From positions 62,001 to 126,000 of the forward strand of contig JAFKJU010000010.1 of NCBI GenBank assembly GCA_017305935.1: 64,000 nucleotides of DNA, in the 5' to 3' direction. The notes under the pieces were generated by a model. That model was not told the origin of the DNA. It did no database searches and saw only the letters and a program-made list of their open reading frames with translations. Both the position numbers and the translations under genes were made by a program. The DNA is from Hyphomicrobiales bacterium (GTDB lineage: Bacteria; Pseudomonadota; Alphaproteobacteria; Rhizobiales; Rhizobiaceae). Within the stretch, counting starts at the first letter, position 1, and each line of letters begins with the position of its first letter. Shown here piece after piece: positions 33,593-43,530 of this stretch.

Positions 33593-34819
33593 TCAGTCTT
33601 CTTCGCTGAAGCGATTGCTTTCCAGCGACAGGTAGCGCTGGTGCAACATGCAGGCGGCGCCGAAGGCGGGGCCGAAATTCGCTTCGGCATTCAACTGCAC
33701 GTTCGGCAGCGGGAAATTCATATCCTGCGCCGCCTGCATATGGGCGGCAAGGCGGGCGGCGACCAATGGGTAGAGCTGCGCCACCGAGCCGCCGAGCACG
33801 ATGCGGTCGGCATCGATGACACGACAGGTCTGGACCAGCGCGTAAGCCAGCGCCTTGGCCCAGTTTTCGGCAATCGACACCGCCTCGGGCACACGATCGC
33901 GCACATCGGCCAGAAAATCCTCAAACGTCGCCTCGCGCCGGCCGGTGACCGTGCGATATTCGGAAAGAATATTGGTCAGGCCAACGATCTGCTCGAGGTT
34001 GCGGCCCTTGGCCGGTGCGCCCTCCACCTGCATATGGCCGATTTCGCCGGCCAGTCCATGGCCGCCGCGAAACAGAATGCCGTCGACGAGAATGCCGCTG
34101 CCGACGCCGCTTTCCATGACCACGAACAGCGTCACGCCGGCATGAATGGGCCTATCGCCGTAGCCGGCGCCGATGGCGAAGGCATTGGCGTCGTTCTCGA
34201 CCATCAGCGGTATCTGGAACGGCAGGCTCTGGCGCACCAGTTCGATCAGGTTGACGTTCTTCCAGCCGAGCAGCGGCGCCGAGTGGATGGTGCCGTTGAG
34301 ATTGAGCTGCGACGGGGTCGAGATGCCGATGCCTTCGCAGCGCTCCAGCCGGTCGGGCGAAAGATCGGAACAGGCGAGCGCAATCGCATGCCGCACTGCC
34401 TCCTCGACACCGTGCGCCGGGCCGTCGAACGGCTCCGACCGGGTGCGGATGATGGCGGCGCGCAGGTCGATTTCGGTGGCGGTGATATGCTCGACGCCGA
34501 TCTCGATACCGAGGAAAAACACCGCATCCGGCACCAGTTCCAGCATGACGCCGGGGCGGCCGGCGCGGGAATAGGTCTGGCGCGCCGCCTTCTCCTCGTT
34601 GACCTCGCGCACCAGCCCGGCCGCCGTCAGTTCGGCGATGATATGCCCGGAGGAGGACCGGTTGAGATTGAGGATACGGGCGAGATCGGCTCTGCTGAGC
34701 CGGTCCGCCCGGTGCAACGCCCGCAACGCCGCAATCTCGTTTGTCTGGCGGATTTTTCGGGGCGAGCTTGCGAGAAGGGTCAATTCTTTCACGGTCGGGG
34801 TTCCGCGTCCGGCTGGCAT
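33593..34819 (-). CDS. ROK-family transcriptional regulator (NagC/XylR type)
   Basis: 408 residues. N-terminal winged HTH (RADLARILNLNRSSSGHIIAEL, about residues 42-63), then the ROK sugar-binding fold: IGIEIGVEHITATEI, VENDANAFAIGAGYG, MESGVGSGILVDG and GHGLAGEIGHMQVEG. The zinc-binding CXCGXXGC segment of ROK kinases is replaced (EGAPAKGRN), so it is a repressor rather than an active kinase. Flanked by a kinase operon, an epimerase gene and an ABC operon, each with a matching operator, it is the obvious local regulator. Confidence 0.9.
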   Translation of the reverse strand: MPAGRGTPTVKELTLLASSPRKIRQTNEIAALRALHRADRLSRADLARILNLNRSSSGHIIAELTAAGLVREVNEEKAARQTYSRAGRPGVMLELVPDAVFFLGIEIGVEHITATEIDLRAAIIRTRSEPFDGPAHGVEEAVRHAIALACSDLSPDRLERCEGIGISTPSQLNLNGTIHSAPLLGWKNVNLIELVRQSLPFQIPLMVENDANAFAIGAGYGDRPIHAGVTLFVVMESGVGSGILVDGILFRGGHGLAGEIGHMQVEGAPAKGRNLEQIVGLTNILSEYRTVTGRREATFEDFLADVRDRVPEAVSIAENWAKALAYALVQTCRVIDADRIVLGGSVAQLYPLVAARLAAHMQAAQDMNFPLPNVQLNAEANFGPAFGAACMLHQRYLSLESNRFSEED

Positions 34820-34916
34820 GTCGCCCGCGACGGCTGCGATACCGTCGCGGCCGCTGCCGGCGTATTTCTGTTACGGTCGGTTTACAGCCCTTTCCGCAAC
34901 AGGCCAATCCTCTTCT

Positions 34917-35801
34917 TCAGGGCCGCGCATTGGTGGCGCGGCGACGCTTGGCCTCGGCCATCTTGAGGTCGATAAACTGTTTTGCGTGCTCGGCCAGCGG
35001 CTTGTTGTCGGTCCAGGTGTCGCGCCAGATGGCGCAGGCGACCGTCAGCCCCTCGTCGACCACAGCGCTGGAAAAGGATTCGAAGGTGATGTCCCTGCTG
35101 TAATCGATATCCAGCAGCGCGTCGAACATCAGGTCGAAATTGATGGTCCCGTCGCCAAGATAGCCGCGATTGCTTTCGCCGATGTGGAAATAGCCAAGCT
35201 TGTCGCCGGCAAGGCGGATGGCGGCGGCCGGATTGGCCTCCTCGATGTTCATGTGGAAGGTATCGAGATGCAGGCGCACGCTCTCCGAACCGGTTTGCCT
35301 GATGAAGTCGACGCCTTGCGCCGTGGTGTTGAGAAGGTTGGTCTCGAAGCGGTTGACGACCTCCAGCACCAGGTCGACGCCGGCTTTTTGGGCGATGTCG
35401 CCGGCCTTGGCGATGGCGGCGATGCTGTTCTTGCGGCCGCGATCGGTCGGCACGCGCGCATACTTCGTGTGGGCGGAATAGAGGATGCCGCCAAGCTTGG
35501 AGCCGCCGATATCGCGCACCGCCTGCACCGCATCGGCCAGGATCGCCTCACCGCGCTTCACCGCATCGCCGTCCTCGCTCGATACGTCGCCGGACGGCGG
35601 TAGGCCCATGGTCACGGCGATATCGAGATCGAGCGATTTTGCCCGCTGACCGAGGCGGTCGAGATTGAACTTTTCCGGTTTGAGATAGGCGAGTTCGATC
35701 AGGCGATAGCCGCAGGCGGCCGATTTTTCCATGGCCGCGATCAAGGAGTCCTCGGTCGCCCCGTCCGTCCAGACGAATGAATGAATGCCGAGCCTTGCCA
35801 T
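34917..35801 (-). CDS. Ketose 3-epimerase of the D-tagatose/D-psicose 3-epimerase family
   Basis: 294-residue TIM-barrel protein. Metal and substrate motifs of the family are present: KLGGILYSAHTKYARVP, EVVNRFETNLLNT (first Glu ligand), HLDTFHMNIEEANP (Asp and His), YFHIGESNRGYLGDG and ITFESFSS (second Glu). It interconverts C3 epimers of ketohexoses, for example D-fructose with D-psicose or D-tagatose with D-sorbose. The longer frame to 35921 was trimmed to ATG 35801, which has GGGGAGGTAAGC before it. A ROK-type operator lies 20 bp upstream, so it is probably repressed by the adjacent regulator. Confidence 0.9.
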   Translation of the reverse strand: MARLGIHSFVWTDGATEDSLIAAMEKSAACGYRLIELAYLKPEKFNLDRLGQRAKSLDLDIAVTMGLPPSGDVSSEDGDAVKRGEAILADAVQAVRDIGGSKLGGILYSAHTKYARVPTDRGRKNSIAAIAKAGDIAQKAGVDLVLEVVNRFETNLLNTTAQGVDFIRQTGSESVRLHLDTFHMNIEEANPAAAIRLAGDKLGYFHIGESNRGYLGDGTINFDLMFDALLDIDYSRDITFESFSSAVVDEGLTVACAIWRDTWTDNKPLAEHAKQFIDLKMAEAKRRRATNARP

Positions 35802-35820
35802 GCTTACCTCCCCAAAAACC

Positions 35821-35847
35821 ATATTTGATGCCAAAAGCAACAAAATA
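35821..35847. promoter_or_regulatory. ROK-type operator, site 2 (epimerase gene)
   Basis: ATATTTG-N10-CAACAAAATA, ending about 20-46 bp before the epimerase start codon on the other strand, where a repressor would block transcription or initiation. Confidence 0.5.
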
Positions 35848-36063
35848 CGTTTGATCTGGATTGTCAAGATTATCGGAACCGAATGCCTGGGAAATTCCCA
35901 CCTCGCCATTCTCGTCCCCACCGATGCCGCAACGCAGCAGAAAAACGGGGATTAAACCGATAATATCGCGCAGATGGTGCGAAGATCATATTAATTACAA
36001 CTGAAAAGCGAATACCGGCCACCTGTCCGGCGGCACTACAAATTCAAGCCGAAATTTATGCAC

Positions 36064-36100
36064 TGGCAATATTTGAAAGTTTGCACAACAAATATTGCCA
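36064..36100. promoter_or_regulatory. ROK-type operator, site 3 (ABC operon), perfect inverted repeat
   Basis: TGGCAATATTTG (36064-36075) and CAAATATTGCCA (36089-36100) are perfect 12-bp inverted arms around 13 bp. Written as ATATTTG-N10-CAACAAATATT it aligns with sites 1 and 2. It is the most symmetric of the three and lies 137 bp before the ABC transporter operon. Confidence 0.65.
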
Positions 36101-36236
36101 GATGGCGATATATCGGTTAGAGAGAATGCAGGACATCCGGCCGAGAGGGGCCGCGGGATGTCTGGCGGCCCGCGATTTTAGAGGAGAACGCGGGACAGCC
36201 GTCTCAATCTTTATCTTTATCCCTGGGAGGAAAGTG

Positions 36237-37670
36237 ATGAACGTAAGATTGAAATTCGGCGCAGCAGCGCTGATCGCCGGCCTGATGGCCAGCACCGTGC
36301 CGGCCTTTGCCGACTTCTGGTCGGATGCCGGGGCGAAATTCAAGGGCGTCACCCTGCATGGCGTCACCGAAAGCACGCCGCCGTCCAACTACATCAAGGA
36401 TGTTCTCGCGCCCGAATTCGAAAAGAAGACCGGCATCAAGGTTGAGATCGAAACCACGTCCTGGGACCAGATGTACGACAAGGCGATCAAGGACATGGAA
36501 GCCAAGACCGGCATCTATGACATGGTCTATATCGAGCAGGACATCATCTACGCCTATCTTGCCCGCAACTTCCTGGTCGACATCACCAAGTCGCTGAAAG
36601 ACGATCCGTCCCTGAAGGCGCCGGATTACGACGAGTCGCATTTCACCACCTTCGCCAACTACTTCAAGGGCGAGAACGGCGACCTGTTCGGCGTTCCGAT
36701 GGAAGCCTTCATCAAAATCTATCTCTACCGCAAGGATCTGTTCGACGATCCGAAGATCAAGGAAGCTTTCAAGGCCAAGACCGGCAAGGATCTGGCGCCG
36801 GCCAAGACGCATGAGGACTATACCCAGATCGCCGAATTCTTCACCGAATACGGCAAGGCCAATGGCATGGATCTCTGGGGCACCACCGCCCAGGCCCATA
36901 CCGGCCACCCGGCATCCTGGTACGAATTCTTCGAATCCGTCGCGCCGACCTTCGGCGTCTACAACTGGGGCATCGACGCCAAGAACAATTATGCCGCTTC
37001 CGTCGCCAATGGCGGCACGATGAACAGCGACAAGTCGAAGGCAGCGCTGAAATACTGGCTGCACCTGCGTGACATCGCCCCGCCGGAATCGGCCGCCAGC
37101 ACCTGGACGGAAGTTGCCAGCACCTTTGCCGCCGGCCGCGCCGCCCAAGGCCTGGTCTACGGCGAAAACGCCGCCTGGATCGCGTCGGACGCGGACAAAT
37201 CCAAGGTAGTCAACAATGTCGGCGTGGCCCTGCCGCCCGTCTCTGACGGCGTCATGGCCGATGCCGAATCCGGCAAGGGCTATATCGGCTATTACGACGG
37301 CGGCGCCTTCGGCCTGCCGGTAACCTCGAAGAACAAGGAAGCCGCCCTGCTCTTCCTGCAATATATCGGCCAGGATTCGGTCCAGAGCGGCTGGGCCGTC
37401 GCCGCGCCGCGCATCACCAACACCGCGACCTATGAGGATCCCGGCGTCAAGGACATGGATGCCAAGCTCGGCGGCTACTACACCATGCTGAAGAACGACG
37501 GCAAACTGTTCGCCGGCGCGCCGCCCTATCCGTTCCATGCCCAGGTGCGTGAAGCCACCGCGCCGATCTTCTACAGAATCCTGACCGGCGAAGTCGGCCC
37601 GGACGAAGGCCTGGACCAGATGGCGGACACGGCCGAAAAGGAACTGAAGAACCTCGGCTACCGCAAATAA
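36237..37670 (+). CDS. ABC transporter sugar/polyol-binding protein
   Basis: Periplasmic solute-binding protein of 477 residues (family 1, CUT1-type). Signal peptide of about 25 residues ([19 protein letters not shown] then ..AFA-DFW). [20 protein letters not shown] and [18 protein letters not shown] are in the first lobe and [18 protein letters not shown] in the second. Start ATG 36237 follows CTGGGAGGAAAGTG. It heads the import operon with two permeases, a small membrane protein, a dehydrogenase and an ATPase. The ROK sites and the dehydrogenase suggest a polyol (galactitol, altritol, sorbitol or similar) or ketose as ligand; this is inference. Confidence 0.9.
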   Translation: MNVRLKFGAAALIAGLMASTVPAFADFWSDAGAKFKGVTLHGVTESTPPSNYIKDVLAPEFEKKTGIKVEIETTSWDQMYDKAIKDMEAKTGIYDMVYIEQDIIYAYLARNFLVDITKSLKDDPSLKAPDYDESHFTTFANYFKGENGDLFGVPMEAFIKIYLYRKDLFDDPKIKEAFKAKTGKDLAPAKTHEDYTQIAEFFTEYGKANGMDLWGTTAQAHTGHPASWYEFFESVAPTFGVYNWGIDAKNNYAASVANGGTMNSDKSKAALKYWLHLRDIAPPESAASTWTEVASTFAAGRAAQGLVYGENAAWIASDADKSKVVNNVGVALPPVSDGVMADAESGKGYIGYYDGGAFGLPVTSKNKEAALLFLQYIGQDSVQSGWAVAAPRITNTATYEDPGVKDMDAKLGGYYTMLKNDGKLFAGAPPYPFHAQVREATAPIFYRILTGEVGPDEGLDQMADTAEKELKNLGYRK

Positions 37671-37682
37671 CCTCCCACCGCC

Positions 37683-37709
37683 GGGGGCGCCGCATATGGC
37701 GGCGCCCCC
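37683..37709 (+). terminator. Hairpin between the binding protein and permease genes
   Basis: An 11-bp perfect stem, GGGGGCGCCGC / GCGGCGCCCCC, with a 5-base ATATG loop, 12 bp after the binding-protein stop. There is no T-run. Such hairpins in ABC operons commonly protect the upstream message or stop part of the transcripts, giving excess binding protein over permease. Confidence 0.7.
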
Positions 37710-37836
37710 TTGCCCGCTCCGGAAGTGACGTCGGCCGTTCGCCGGTGCCGCTTCCGTTCGCATGCAGCAGATTCAAATGGATACGGTATCGTTTGCGTCG
37801 GCGATGACGCTTCGAGCCGTCGGGGGAGTCTTCATC

Positions 37837-38715
37837 ATGGGATCGAACAGAACAGGCTGGCTCCTGCTGGCCCCGACGCTGATCATTCTCGGCGGTTTCG
37901 GTATCGTGCCCTTCATCTACGTTCTCTGGGTCTCCTTCCATCAGTGGAACCCGTTCGGCGCCAATCCGGCGATGATCTACAACGGCGCGGATAACTTCCG
38001 GAGACTGGTCTTCGACACCGAATTCCTGCAATCGGTCTGGTTCACGATGCAGTTCGGCTTTTTCGCCGTCGTCAGCGAGATCGTCATCGGCTATCTTCTG
38101 GCGCAGTTGCTGATGCGGGACTTTCCGGGAAAATCCATCTTCCGCACCATTCATACCCTGCCGCTGATCGTCGCGCCGATCGTGGTCGGCTCGGTCTGGC
38201 GGCTGATGACCACGCCGAGCATCGGCATCATTCCCTATTACCTGAACCACTGGTTCGGTTATCAGATGAACATCGGCTCCAGCGCCACCGCGGCCTTCGT
38301 CACCACTGTCGTCATGGACATCTGGCACTGGACGCCGCTGGTGACGCTGACGCTGCTCGCGGCCATCGTCGGTCTTCCCAAGGACCCCTTCGAGCAGGCG
38401 CAGATCGACGGCGCCAACCGCTGGCAGATCTTCTGGCACATTACGCTGCCGATGATCCGCCCGGCCATCCTCGCCACCGTCTTTATCCGTCTGATGGACG
38501 CATTGCGCACCGTCGACGAAATCTGGATGCTGACCGGCGGCGGACCGGGTGCGGCCACCCGTTACGTCGGCCTGCATATCTGGAAGATCGTCTTCCCGAA
38601 AACCGATTACGGCTACGGTTCGGCGATCTCGGTCATCGTCCTGTATCTGACGCTGGTGATGTGCTGGCTGCTCTATGTCGGCCTCGTCGCCCCGCGCGTG
38701 AAGAGGAGCACGTGA
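37837..38715 (+). CDS. ABC transporter permease, first subunit (CUT1/MalF type)
   Basis: 292-residue inner-membrane protein with six predicted helices. The EAA loop that contacts the ATPase reads [24 protein letters not shown] (about residues 190-213). Start ATG 37837 (MGSNRTGW) follows CGGGGGAGTC; the longer frame from 37762 lacks such a site. The stop overlaps the next permease start (TGATG), so the pair is translationally coupled. Confidence 0.92.
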   Translation: MGSNRTGWLLLAPTLIILGGFGIVPFIYVLWVSFHQWNPFGANPAMIYNGADNFRRLVFDTEFLQSVWFTMQFGFFAVVSEIVIGYLLAQLLMRDFPGKSIFRTIHTLPLIVAPIVVGSVWRLMTTPSIGIIPYYLNHWFGYQMNIGSSATAAFVTTVVMDIWHWTPLVTLTLLAAIVGLPKDPFEQAQIDGANRWQIFWHITLPMIRPAILATVFIRLMDALRTVDEIWMLTGGGPGAATRYVGLHIWKIVFPKTDYGYGSAISVIVLYLTLVMCWLLYVGLVAPRVKRST

Positions 38716-39551
38716 TGCAGAAGAACAATCCCGTCCTGATGACGCTGCTCTGGATTCTCCTGAGCCTTGCGACGCTGTTCCCGATCTACTGGCTGTTCGT
38801 CATCTCGGTCAAACCGGCCGTCGACCTGTTCACGACGCCGAGCATCATTCTCGAGAAAGTCTATTGGGCCAATTATGCCAAGGTGCTGACCGACACGACG
38901 CTGCGGCGCTACATGATCAATTCGCTGATCATTTCCAGCGGCAATGCGCTGCTCGTCACGACACTGGCCTTCATGGCCTGCTACGCGCTGTCGCGTTACA
39001 ATCTCGCAGGCAAGGAGAACATCTTCTTCTGGACGATCACCAACCGCATGGCGCCGGCGGCCGTCTTCCTGCTGCCCTTCTTCCTGCTGTTCACCCAGGT
39101 CTTCGCCATCGGCGACTACAAGCTCTACGATACGCGCATCGGCATGATCCTGCTCTATTGCACGTTCAACCTGCCTTTCGCCATCTGGACGCTCAGGCCG
39201 ACCATCGACGGCATCCCGCGCGAGTTGGACGAGGCGGCGACGGTCGACGGCGCCTCCACCTGGCAGGTCATTCGCGAAGTGGTGTTTCCGCTGGCGCGTC
39301 CGGGCCTGGCGGTCACGCTGATCCTCACCTGGGTCTTCGCCTGGAACGAATTCCTGCTGGCGGCGACGCTGACGAGCTTCAACGCCCGCACGATCACCAC
39401 CGGCCTTTCCGAATACGTGACCACCACCGGCACCGAATGGGGCACGATGGCATCCATCGCCATCATCACCCTCATCCCGGCGCTCATCGTCTTCACGGTC
39501 GTGCAGCGGCACATCATCGCCGGCCTGACCTTCGGCGCGGTGAAGGAGTAG
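38715..39551 (+). CDS. ABC transporter permease, second subunit (CUT1/MalG type)
   Basis: 278 residues, six predicted helices, with the EAA loop [28 protein letters not shown] in the second half. Overlaps the preceding permease by one base and ends 4 bp before the small membrane protein gene. Forms the heteromeric channel with the first subunit. Confidence 0.92.
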   Translation: MQKNNPVLMTLLWILLSLATLFPIYWLFVISVKPAVDLFTTPSIILEKVYWANYAKVLTDTTLRRYMINSLIISSGNALLVTTLAFMACYALSRYNLAGKENIFFWTITNRMAPAAVFLLPFFLLFTQVFAIGDYKLYDTRIGMILLYCTFNLPFAIWTLRPTIDGIPRELDEAATVDGASTWQVIREVVFPLARPGLAVTLILTWVFAWNEFLLAATLTSFNARTITTGLSEYVTTTGTEWGTMASIAIITLIPALIVFTVVQRHIIAGLTFGAVKE

Positions 39552-39555
39552 TCTC

Positions 39556-39774
39556 ATGGAGCACAATATCGAAGAAGAAACCCCGGTACCGCGTGGTCCC
39601 AAGCATGGCTTCCTGCCAATCGTCACCAACTGGTTCGACCGGCTGTTCATCGGCATCTACCTGTTCGTGGCGCTGGAGCTTCTGTGGATGCGCTTCCTGG
39701 AGCAATCCATTCCGCTCACCGTCTGCCATGTGCTGGCGATCGCGCTCGGCGCGCTGATCGTCTGGAAAGGGTGA
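39556..39774 (+). CDS. Small membrane protein of the sugar ABC operon
   Basis: 72 residues: a charged N-terminus ([19 protein letters not shown]), then two hydrophobic helices (about 27-45 and 53-70) and a C-terminal KG. It is set tightly between the permeases and the dehydrogenase. Small accessory membrane proteins occur in some CUT1 operons, such as the DUF2160 protein of glycerol importers, but the sequence match is not evident by eye. Possibly a transporter accessory subunit. Confidence 0.7.
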   Translation: MEHNIEEETPVPRGPKHGFLPIVTNWFDRLFIGIYLFVALELLWMRFLEQSIPLTVCHVLAIALGALIVWKG

Positions 39775-39779
39775 CCCGG

Positions 39780-40823
39780 ATGAAGGCTCTCGTCCTCGAA
39801 GAAAAACTGAAGCTTTCATTGCGCGACTTCCCCATCGAGCAGGAAGACGTCATGGGGCCGCATGATGTGCGCATCAAGCTGCACACCGTCGGCATCTGCG
39901 GCTCGGACGTGCATTATTACACGCATGGCGGCGCCGGCATCTTTCAGGTGAAGGCGCCGATGATCCTCGGCCACGAAGCCTCCGGCACCGTGATCGAAAC
40001 CGGAGCCAAGGTGACGACGCTGAAGGTCGGCGACCGCGTCTGCATGGAGCCCGGCATTCCCGACCCGATGAGCCGGGCGACCCGCCTCGGCCTCTACAAT
40101 GTCGATCCCGCCGTCCGCTTCTGGGCGACGCCGCCGGTGCATGGCGTGCTTCGCCCCACCGTCGTTCACCCGGAAGCCTTCACCTTCAAACTGCCGGATA
40201 CCGTCTCCTTTGCGGAGGCGGCGATGGTCGAACCTCTGGCGGTCGGCGTGCATGCGGCGACCAAGGCGCAGGTGCGGCCGGGTGATATCGCGCTGGTGAT
40301 CGGCGCCGGTCCCATCGGCCTGGTCACGGCGCTGTCGGCGCTGGCGGCCGGCTGCGCCCGCGTCTTCGTCAGCGATGTCGACGACAGCAAGCTGGAGATC
40401 GCCGCCCGCCTCGGGCCGATCACGCCGATCAACGTCGCGCGCAGCGACCTGACGCAGGAGATCCGCGAGGCGACGGATGGCTGGGGCGTGGAAATCGTCT
40501 TCGAATGCTCCGGTAGTCCCAAGGCGGCGGGGGGCGTGTTCGATCCGCTCTGCCCTGCCGGCCGGGTGGTGTTCATCGGCTCGCAGATCCACGACATCGC
40601 TTACAATGTCGGCAAGGCCATGGTGCGCGAGGCGCGGGTGGAGCATGTGTTCCGCTATGCCCATGTCTTTCCGCGTTGCGTGGCCATGCTCGCCTCCGGC
40701 GCGATCGACGTCAAACCGTTGATCACCCGCACCTTCGGTTTCGACGACAGCGTCGATGCCTTCGAAATCGCCGCATCCGCGCCAAAGGGCGAAGTGAAGA
40801 TGCAGATTGCGCTGCCGCAGTAA
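39780..40823 (+). CDS. Zinc-dependent polyol dehydrogenase (sorbitol/xylitol dehydrogenase-like)
   Basis: 347-residue medium-chain dehydrogenase. Catalytic zinc ligands Cys in [16 protein letters not shown] and His-Glu in GHEASGTV, with a further Glu in [12 protein letters not shown]. The NAD-binding motif is [19 protein letters not shown]. The structural-zinc four-Cys loop is absent, as in sorbitol dehydrogenase. Oxidises a polyol to a ketose with NAD. It is inside the ABC operon, so its substrate is probably the imported compound. ATG 39780 partly overlaps the region after the small membrane gene stop. Confidence 0.9.
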   Translation: MKALVLEEKLKLSLRDFPIEQEDVMGPHDVRIKLHTVGICGSDVHYYTHGGAGIFQVKAPMILGHEASGTVIETGAKVTTLKVGDRVCMEPGIPDPMSRATRLGLYNVDPAVRFWATPPVHGVLRPTVVHPEAFTFKLPDTVSFAEAAMVEPLAVGVHAATKAQVRPGDIALVIGAGPIGLVTALSALAAGCARVFVSDVDDSKLEIAARLGPITPINVARSDLTQEIREATDGWGVEIVFECSGSPKAAGGVFDPLCPAGRVVFIGSQIHDIAYNVGKAMVREARVEHVFRYAHVFPRCVAMLASGAIDVKPLITRTFGFDDSVDAFEIAASAPKGEVKMQIALPQ

Positions 40824-40834
40824 GGGGAACGACC

Positions 40835-41899
40835 ATGGCAGAAGTCACCATCAAGAACATCGTCAAGCGTTACGGCGAGCTTGAAGTCATCCATGGCGTC
40901 AACGTCGATATCGCGGATGGCGAATTCGTCGTCCTCGTCGGCCCGTCCGGCTGCGGAAAATCGACACTGCTGCGCATGATCGCCGGTCTGGAGCCCATTT
41001 CCGGCGGCGATCTCAGCATCGGCAAACGCATCGTCAACACCATGCCGCCCAAGGATCGCGACATCGCCATGGTGTTCCAGTCCTACGCGCTTTATCCGCA
41101 CAAGACGGTGGCGGAAAACATGGGCTTTTCGCTAAAGATCAAAGGCGCGCCGAAAGCCGAGATCGACGCGAAAGTGCGCCAGGCGGCCGGGGTTCTCGAC
41201 CTGACGAAACTGCTCGACCGTTATCCGCGGCAATTGTCGGGCGGCCAGCGCCAGCGTGTGGCCATGGGCCGCGCCATCGTGCGCAATCCGCAGGTCTTCC
41301 TGTTCGACGAGCCGTTGTCCAACCTCGACGCCAAGCTGCGCGTCGCCATGCGCGTCGAGATCAAGGAGCTGCATCAGCGCCTGAAGACCACCACCATCTA
41401 TGTCACTCATGACCAGATCGAGGCCATGACCATGGCAGACAAGATCGTCGTCATGAAGGACGGCTATGTCGAACAGATCGGCGCGCCGCTGGATCTCTAT
41501 GACAACCCCGCCAACGTCTTCGTCGCCGGCTTCATCGGCTCGCCCTCGATGAATTTCTTGCGCGGGCGCATCCGTTCCGAGGGAGGCGTGCAGCGCTTCG
41601 TCTCCGATCACGGCTCGGTGCTGCCGGTCAAGCCTATCGAGGTCGAGGACGGGCGCCCGGTGATCTACGGCGTGCGCCCGGAGCATATCGGCCTAGGCGC
41701 CGAAGGCCTCGCCGTCAAGGTTGCGGTGGTCGAGCCGACGGGCGCGGAAACCCAGCTCTTCGCCCGGGCCGGCGAGGACACCATCGACGCCCTGCTGCGC
41801 GACCGCGTCGGCGTGCGCGCCGGTGAGGCGGTCAACTTCGTTATCGATCCGCAAAAGGCGCATGTCTTCGACCAGCAGACGACGAAGCGCCTGAGCTGA
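40835..41899 (+). CDS. ABC transporter ATP-binding protein (UgpC/MalK-type)
   Basis: 354 residues. Walker [14 protein letters not shown] (about residues 36-48), Q-loop [14 protein letters not shown], signature [16 protein letters not shown], Walker [17 protein letters not shown], switch His in [15 protein letters not shown]. The C-terminal TOBE/MalK-type regulatory domain begins near residue 235 ([14 protein letters not shown] and [11 protein letters not shown]). Energises the CUT1 importer encoded just upstream and is the last gene of the operon. Two short stem-loops (CCTCTT-CGAA-AGAGG and GCGGG/CCCGC) and a longer hairpin at 42011 follow. Confidence 0.94.
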   Translation: MAEVTIKNIVKRYGELEVIHGVNVDIADGEFVVLVGPSGCGKSTLLRMIAGLEPISGGDLSIGKRIVNTMPPKDRDIAMVFQSYALYPHKTVAENMGFSLKIKGAPKAEIDAKVRQAAGVLDLTKLLDRYPRQLSGGQRQRVAMGRAIVRNPQVFLFDEPLSNLDAKLRVAMRVEIKELHQRLKTTTIYVTHDQIEAMTMADKIVVMKDGYVEQIGAPLDLYDNPANVFVAGFIGSPSMNFLRGRIRSEGGVQRFVSDHGSVLPVKPIEVEDGRPVIYGVRPEHIGLGAEGLAVKVAVVEPTGAETQLFARAGEDTIDALLRDRVGVRAGEAVNFVIDPQKAHVFDQQTTKRLS

Positions 41900-42010
41900 G
41901 GCGAAGCCTCTTCGAAAGAGGTTGCGGGCCACACCCCGCATCCTTCAGACCATCAAAAAAGCCTGACCGCGCATGACGCGGAGGCTTATGTGAGGTTTAT
42001 CATTATCCTG

Positions 42011-42038
42011 AGAATGCGAGGTGCTGTCCTCGCATTCT
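42011..42038 (+). terminator. Hairpin between the ABC operon and the FGGY kinase
   Basis: An 11-bp perfect stem AGAATGCGAGG / CCTCGCATTCT with a TGCTGT loop, followed by TATGTTT. The T-run is short, so termination efficiency is uncertain. Confidence 0.6.
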
Positions 42039-42123
42039 TATGTTTCCATCGTGATGCAATTCCCCCTTCCCGGAATCGCTCCCCATGTTGCCAACCACGC
42101 GCGATCCGTGGGAAAAGCGGACA

Positions 42124-43530
42124 ATGAACACAGACGCCACACGCTGCCTGGTTTTCGATCTCGGCGCCGGTTCCGGCCGCGCCATGCTGGTCGAGTTTAC
42201 CGGCGATTCCCTCGCCGTCCGTGAATTGCACCGTTTCTCCGGTTACGAGGTGCGGCTGGACGACGGCCCGGCATGGGATGTCGAGGCAATCCGAGCCGGT
42301 TTGCGCGAAGGCCTGCGCCGGGCGGCGGACGGCCCTGCCATCCGCTCGCTCGCCGTCGATAGCTGGGGCGTGGATTTCGCGCTTGTCGACCAAAGCGGCC
42401 GGTTGGTCGACCAGCCGCGCACCTATCGTCACCCGCGCGGGCAGCGCGGCATGAACGCGCTCGAGGCACATCACGCCCGCATCGCCACCCGTACCGGTGT
42501 GCAAATCCTGCCAATCATCACGCCTTTTCATCTTCAGGACTGGGCGAAACATCATCCGACCCTGCTCGACGCAACCGAGCGTTTCCTGATGACCTCGGAC
42601 TTCTATGCTTTCGACCTTTCCGGGATCGCGGCCTGCGAGAACACGCTGGCGCGCACCTCCGGGCTGGTGAACGTCCATTCGGGCGATTGGGATGCGGAGG
42701 TGCTGCATCTTGCCGGCCTGCCGGGCCGGATGTTTCCGCACATCGTGCCCTCAGGGACGCCACTCGGCCGCTTGAAGCCGGAGTTGGCGACCGGACCGGC
42801 GCTGGAAAACACTGAGGTGATCGCTGCCGCCGGCCATGACACCGCCTGCGCCGCCTTTGCACTGGCCCCGCGAGCGGGCGAGGCTTTTGCCGTCTGCGGC
42901 TCTTGGATCCTCGTCGGCGTCGAGGTGCCGGAAGGACATCTGCCCGAAGCCGCCATCGGGCTCGGCCTTGGACTGGAAGGCGGCATCGGCGGGCGGGCCA
43001 TCCTCACCCGCAGCCTGCCCGGCCTGTTCCTGATGCGCCGCCTGCGCGATAGCTGGAAGGCACGCAGCGGCGAGGATGTGGATTTCGCCACGCTCGGGCG
43101 GCAGGCCCGCGAGGCCGATCCGGCAACGCCGGCCATCGACGTCACCCACGGCCTGTTCTTCGATCCGCAGGACATGGTCGGCGCGATGCAGGATTTTAAT
43201 CCCATGCTGAAGGGCCGCCCCATCGGCGATCTCGCCCGCGCGCTCTATCTCGGGCTGGCTCGGGCCGTCACAAATAGCATCGCCGAACTCTCGCAATTTT
43301 CCGAAAAACCCATCGAGGCCATCCGGGTCGGGGGCGGTGGCGGGCAGGACGCGGCTTGGCGGCATTTCCTGGAAGCCGCGAGCGGCTGCCATGTGCAGGC
43401 CGGGCTGGTGGAGGCGAGCGTCGTCGGCAATGCGCTGATCCAGCTCGTCGGCCTCAAGGCGCTGCCCTCCTTTGAGGCGGCGCAGGCGCTCGCCCGCCGC
43501 GCCACCGATAGCGGAGCCTGGCGCGCATGA
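42124..43530 (+). CDS. FGGY-family kinase (rhamnulokinase/fuculokinase type)
   Basis: 468 residues. The phosphate loop LVFDLGAGSGRAMLVEFTG is at the N-terminus, with IRSLAVDSWGVDFALVDQSG, HPRGQRGMNALEAHHAR and GHDTACAAFALAP typical of the L-rhamnulokinase branch, and the C-terminal ATP segment IRVGGGGGQDAAWRHFLEAAS. It phosphorylates a 6-deoxyketose or ketose for cleavage by the class II aldolase two genes on. The ATG at 42124 (MNTDATR) was chosen over 42085. Its stop overlaps the DeoR start (ATGA). Confidence 0.87.
   Translation: MNTDATRCLVFDLGAGSGRAMLVEFTGDSLAVRELHRFSGYEVRLDDGPAWDVEAIRAGLREGLRRAADGPAIRSLAVDSWGVDFALVDQSGRLVDQPRTYRHPRGQRGMNALEAHHARIATRTGVQILPIITPFHLQDWAKHHPTLLDATERFLMTSDFYAFDLSGIAACENTLARTSGLVNVHSGDWDAEVLHLAGLPGRMFPHIVPSGTPLGRLKPELATGPALENTEVIAAAGHDTACAAFALAPRAGEAFAVCGSWILVGVEVPEGHLPEAAIGLGLGLEGGIGGRAILTRSLPGLFLMRRLRDSWKARSGEDVDFATLGRQAREADPATPAIDVTHGLFFDPQDMVGAMQDFNPMLKGRPIGDLARALYLGLARAVTNSIAELSQFSEKPIEAIRVGGGGGQDAAWRHFLEAASGCHVQAGLVEASVVGNALIQLVGLKALPSFEAAQALARRATDSGAWRA

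Larger units (their letters stand above)
35802..36236. other. Divergent control region between epimerase and ABC operon
   Basis: 435 bp without a gene. Holds operator sites 2 (35821-35847) and 3 (36069-36096), an AT-rich probable promoter zone around 35980-36110, and a hairpin (GACATCC / GGATGTC, 36132-36162) in the 5' leader of the substrate-binding protein gene. Confidence 0.6.
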
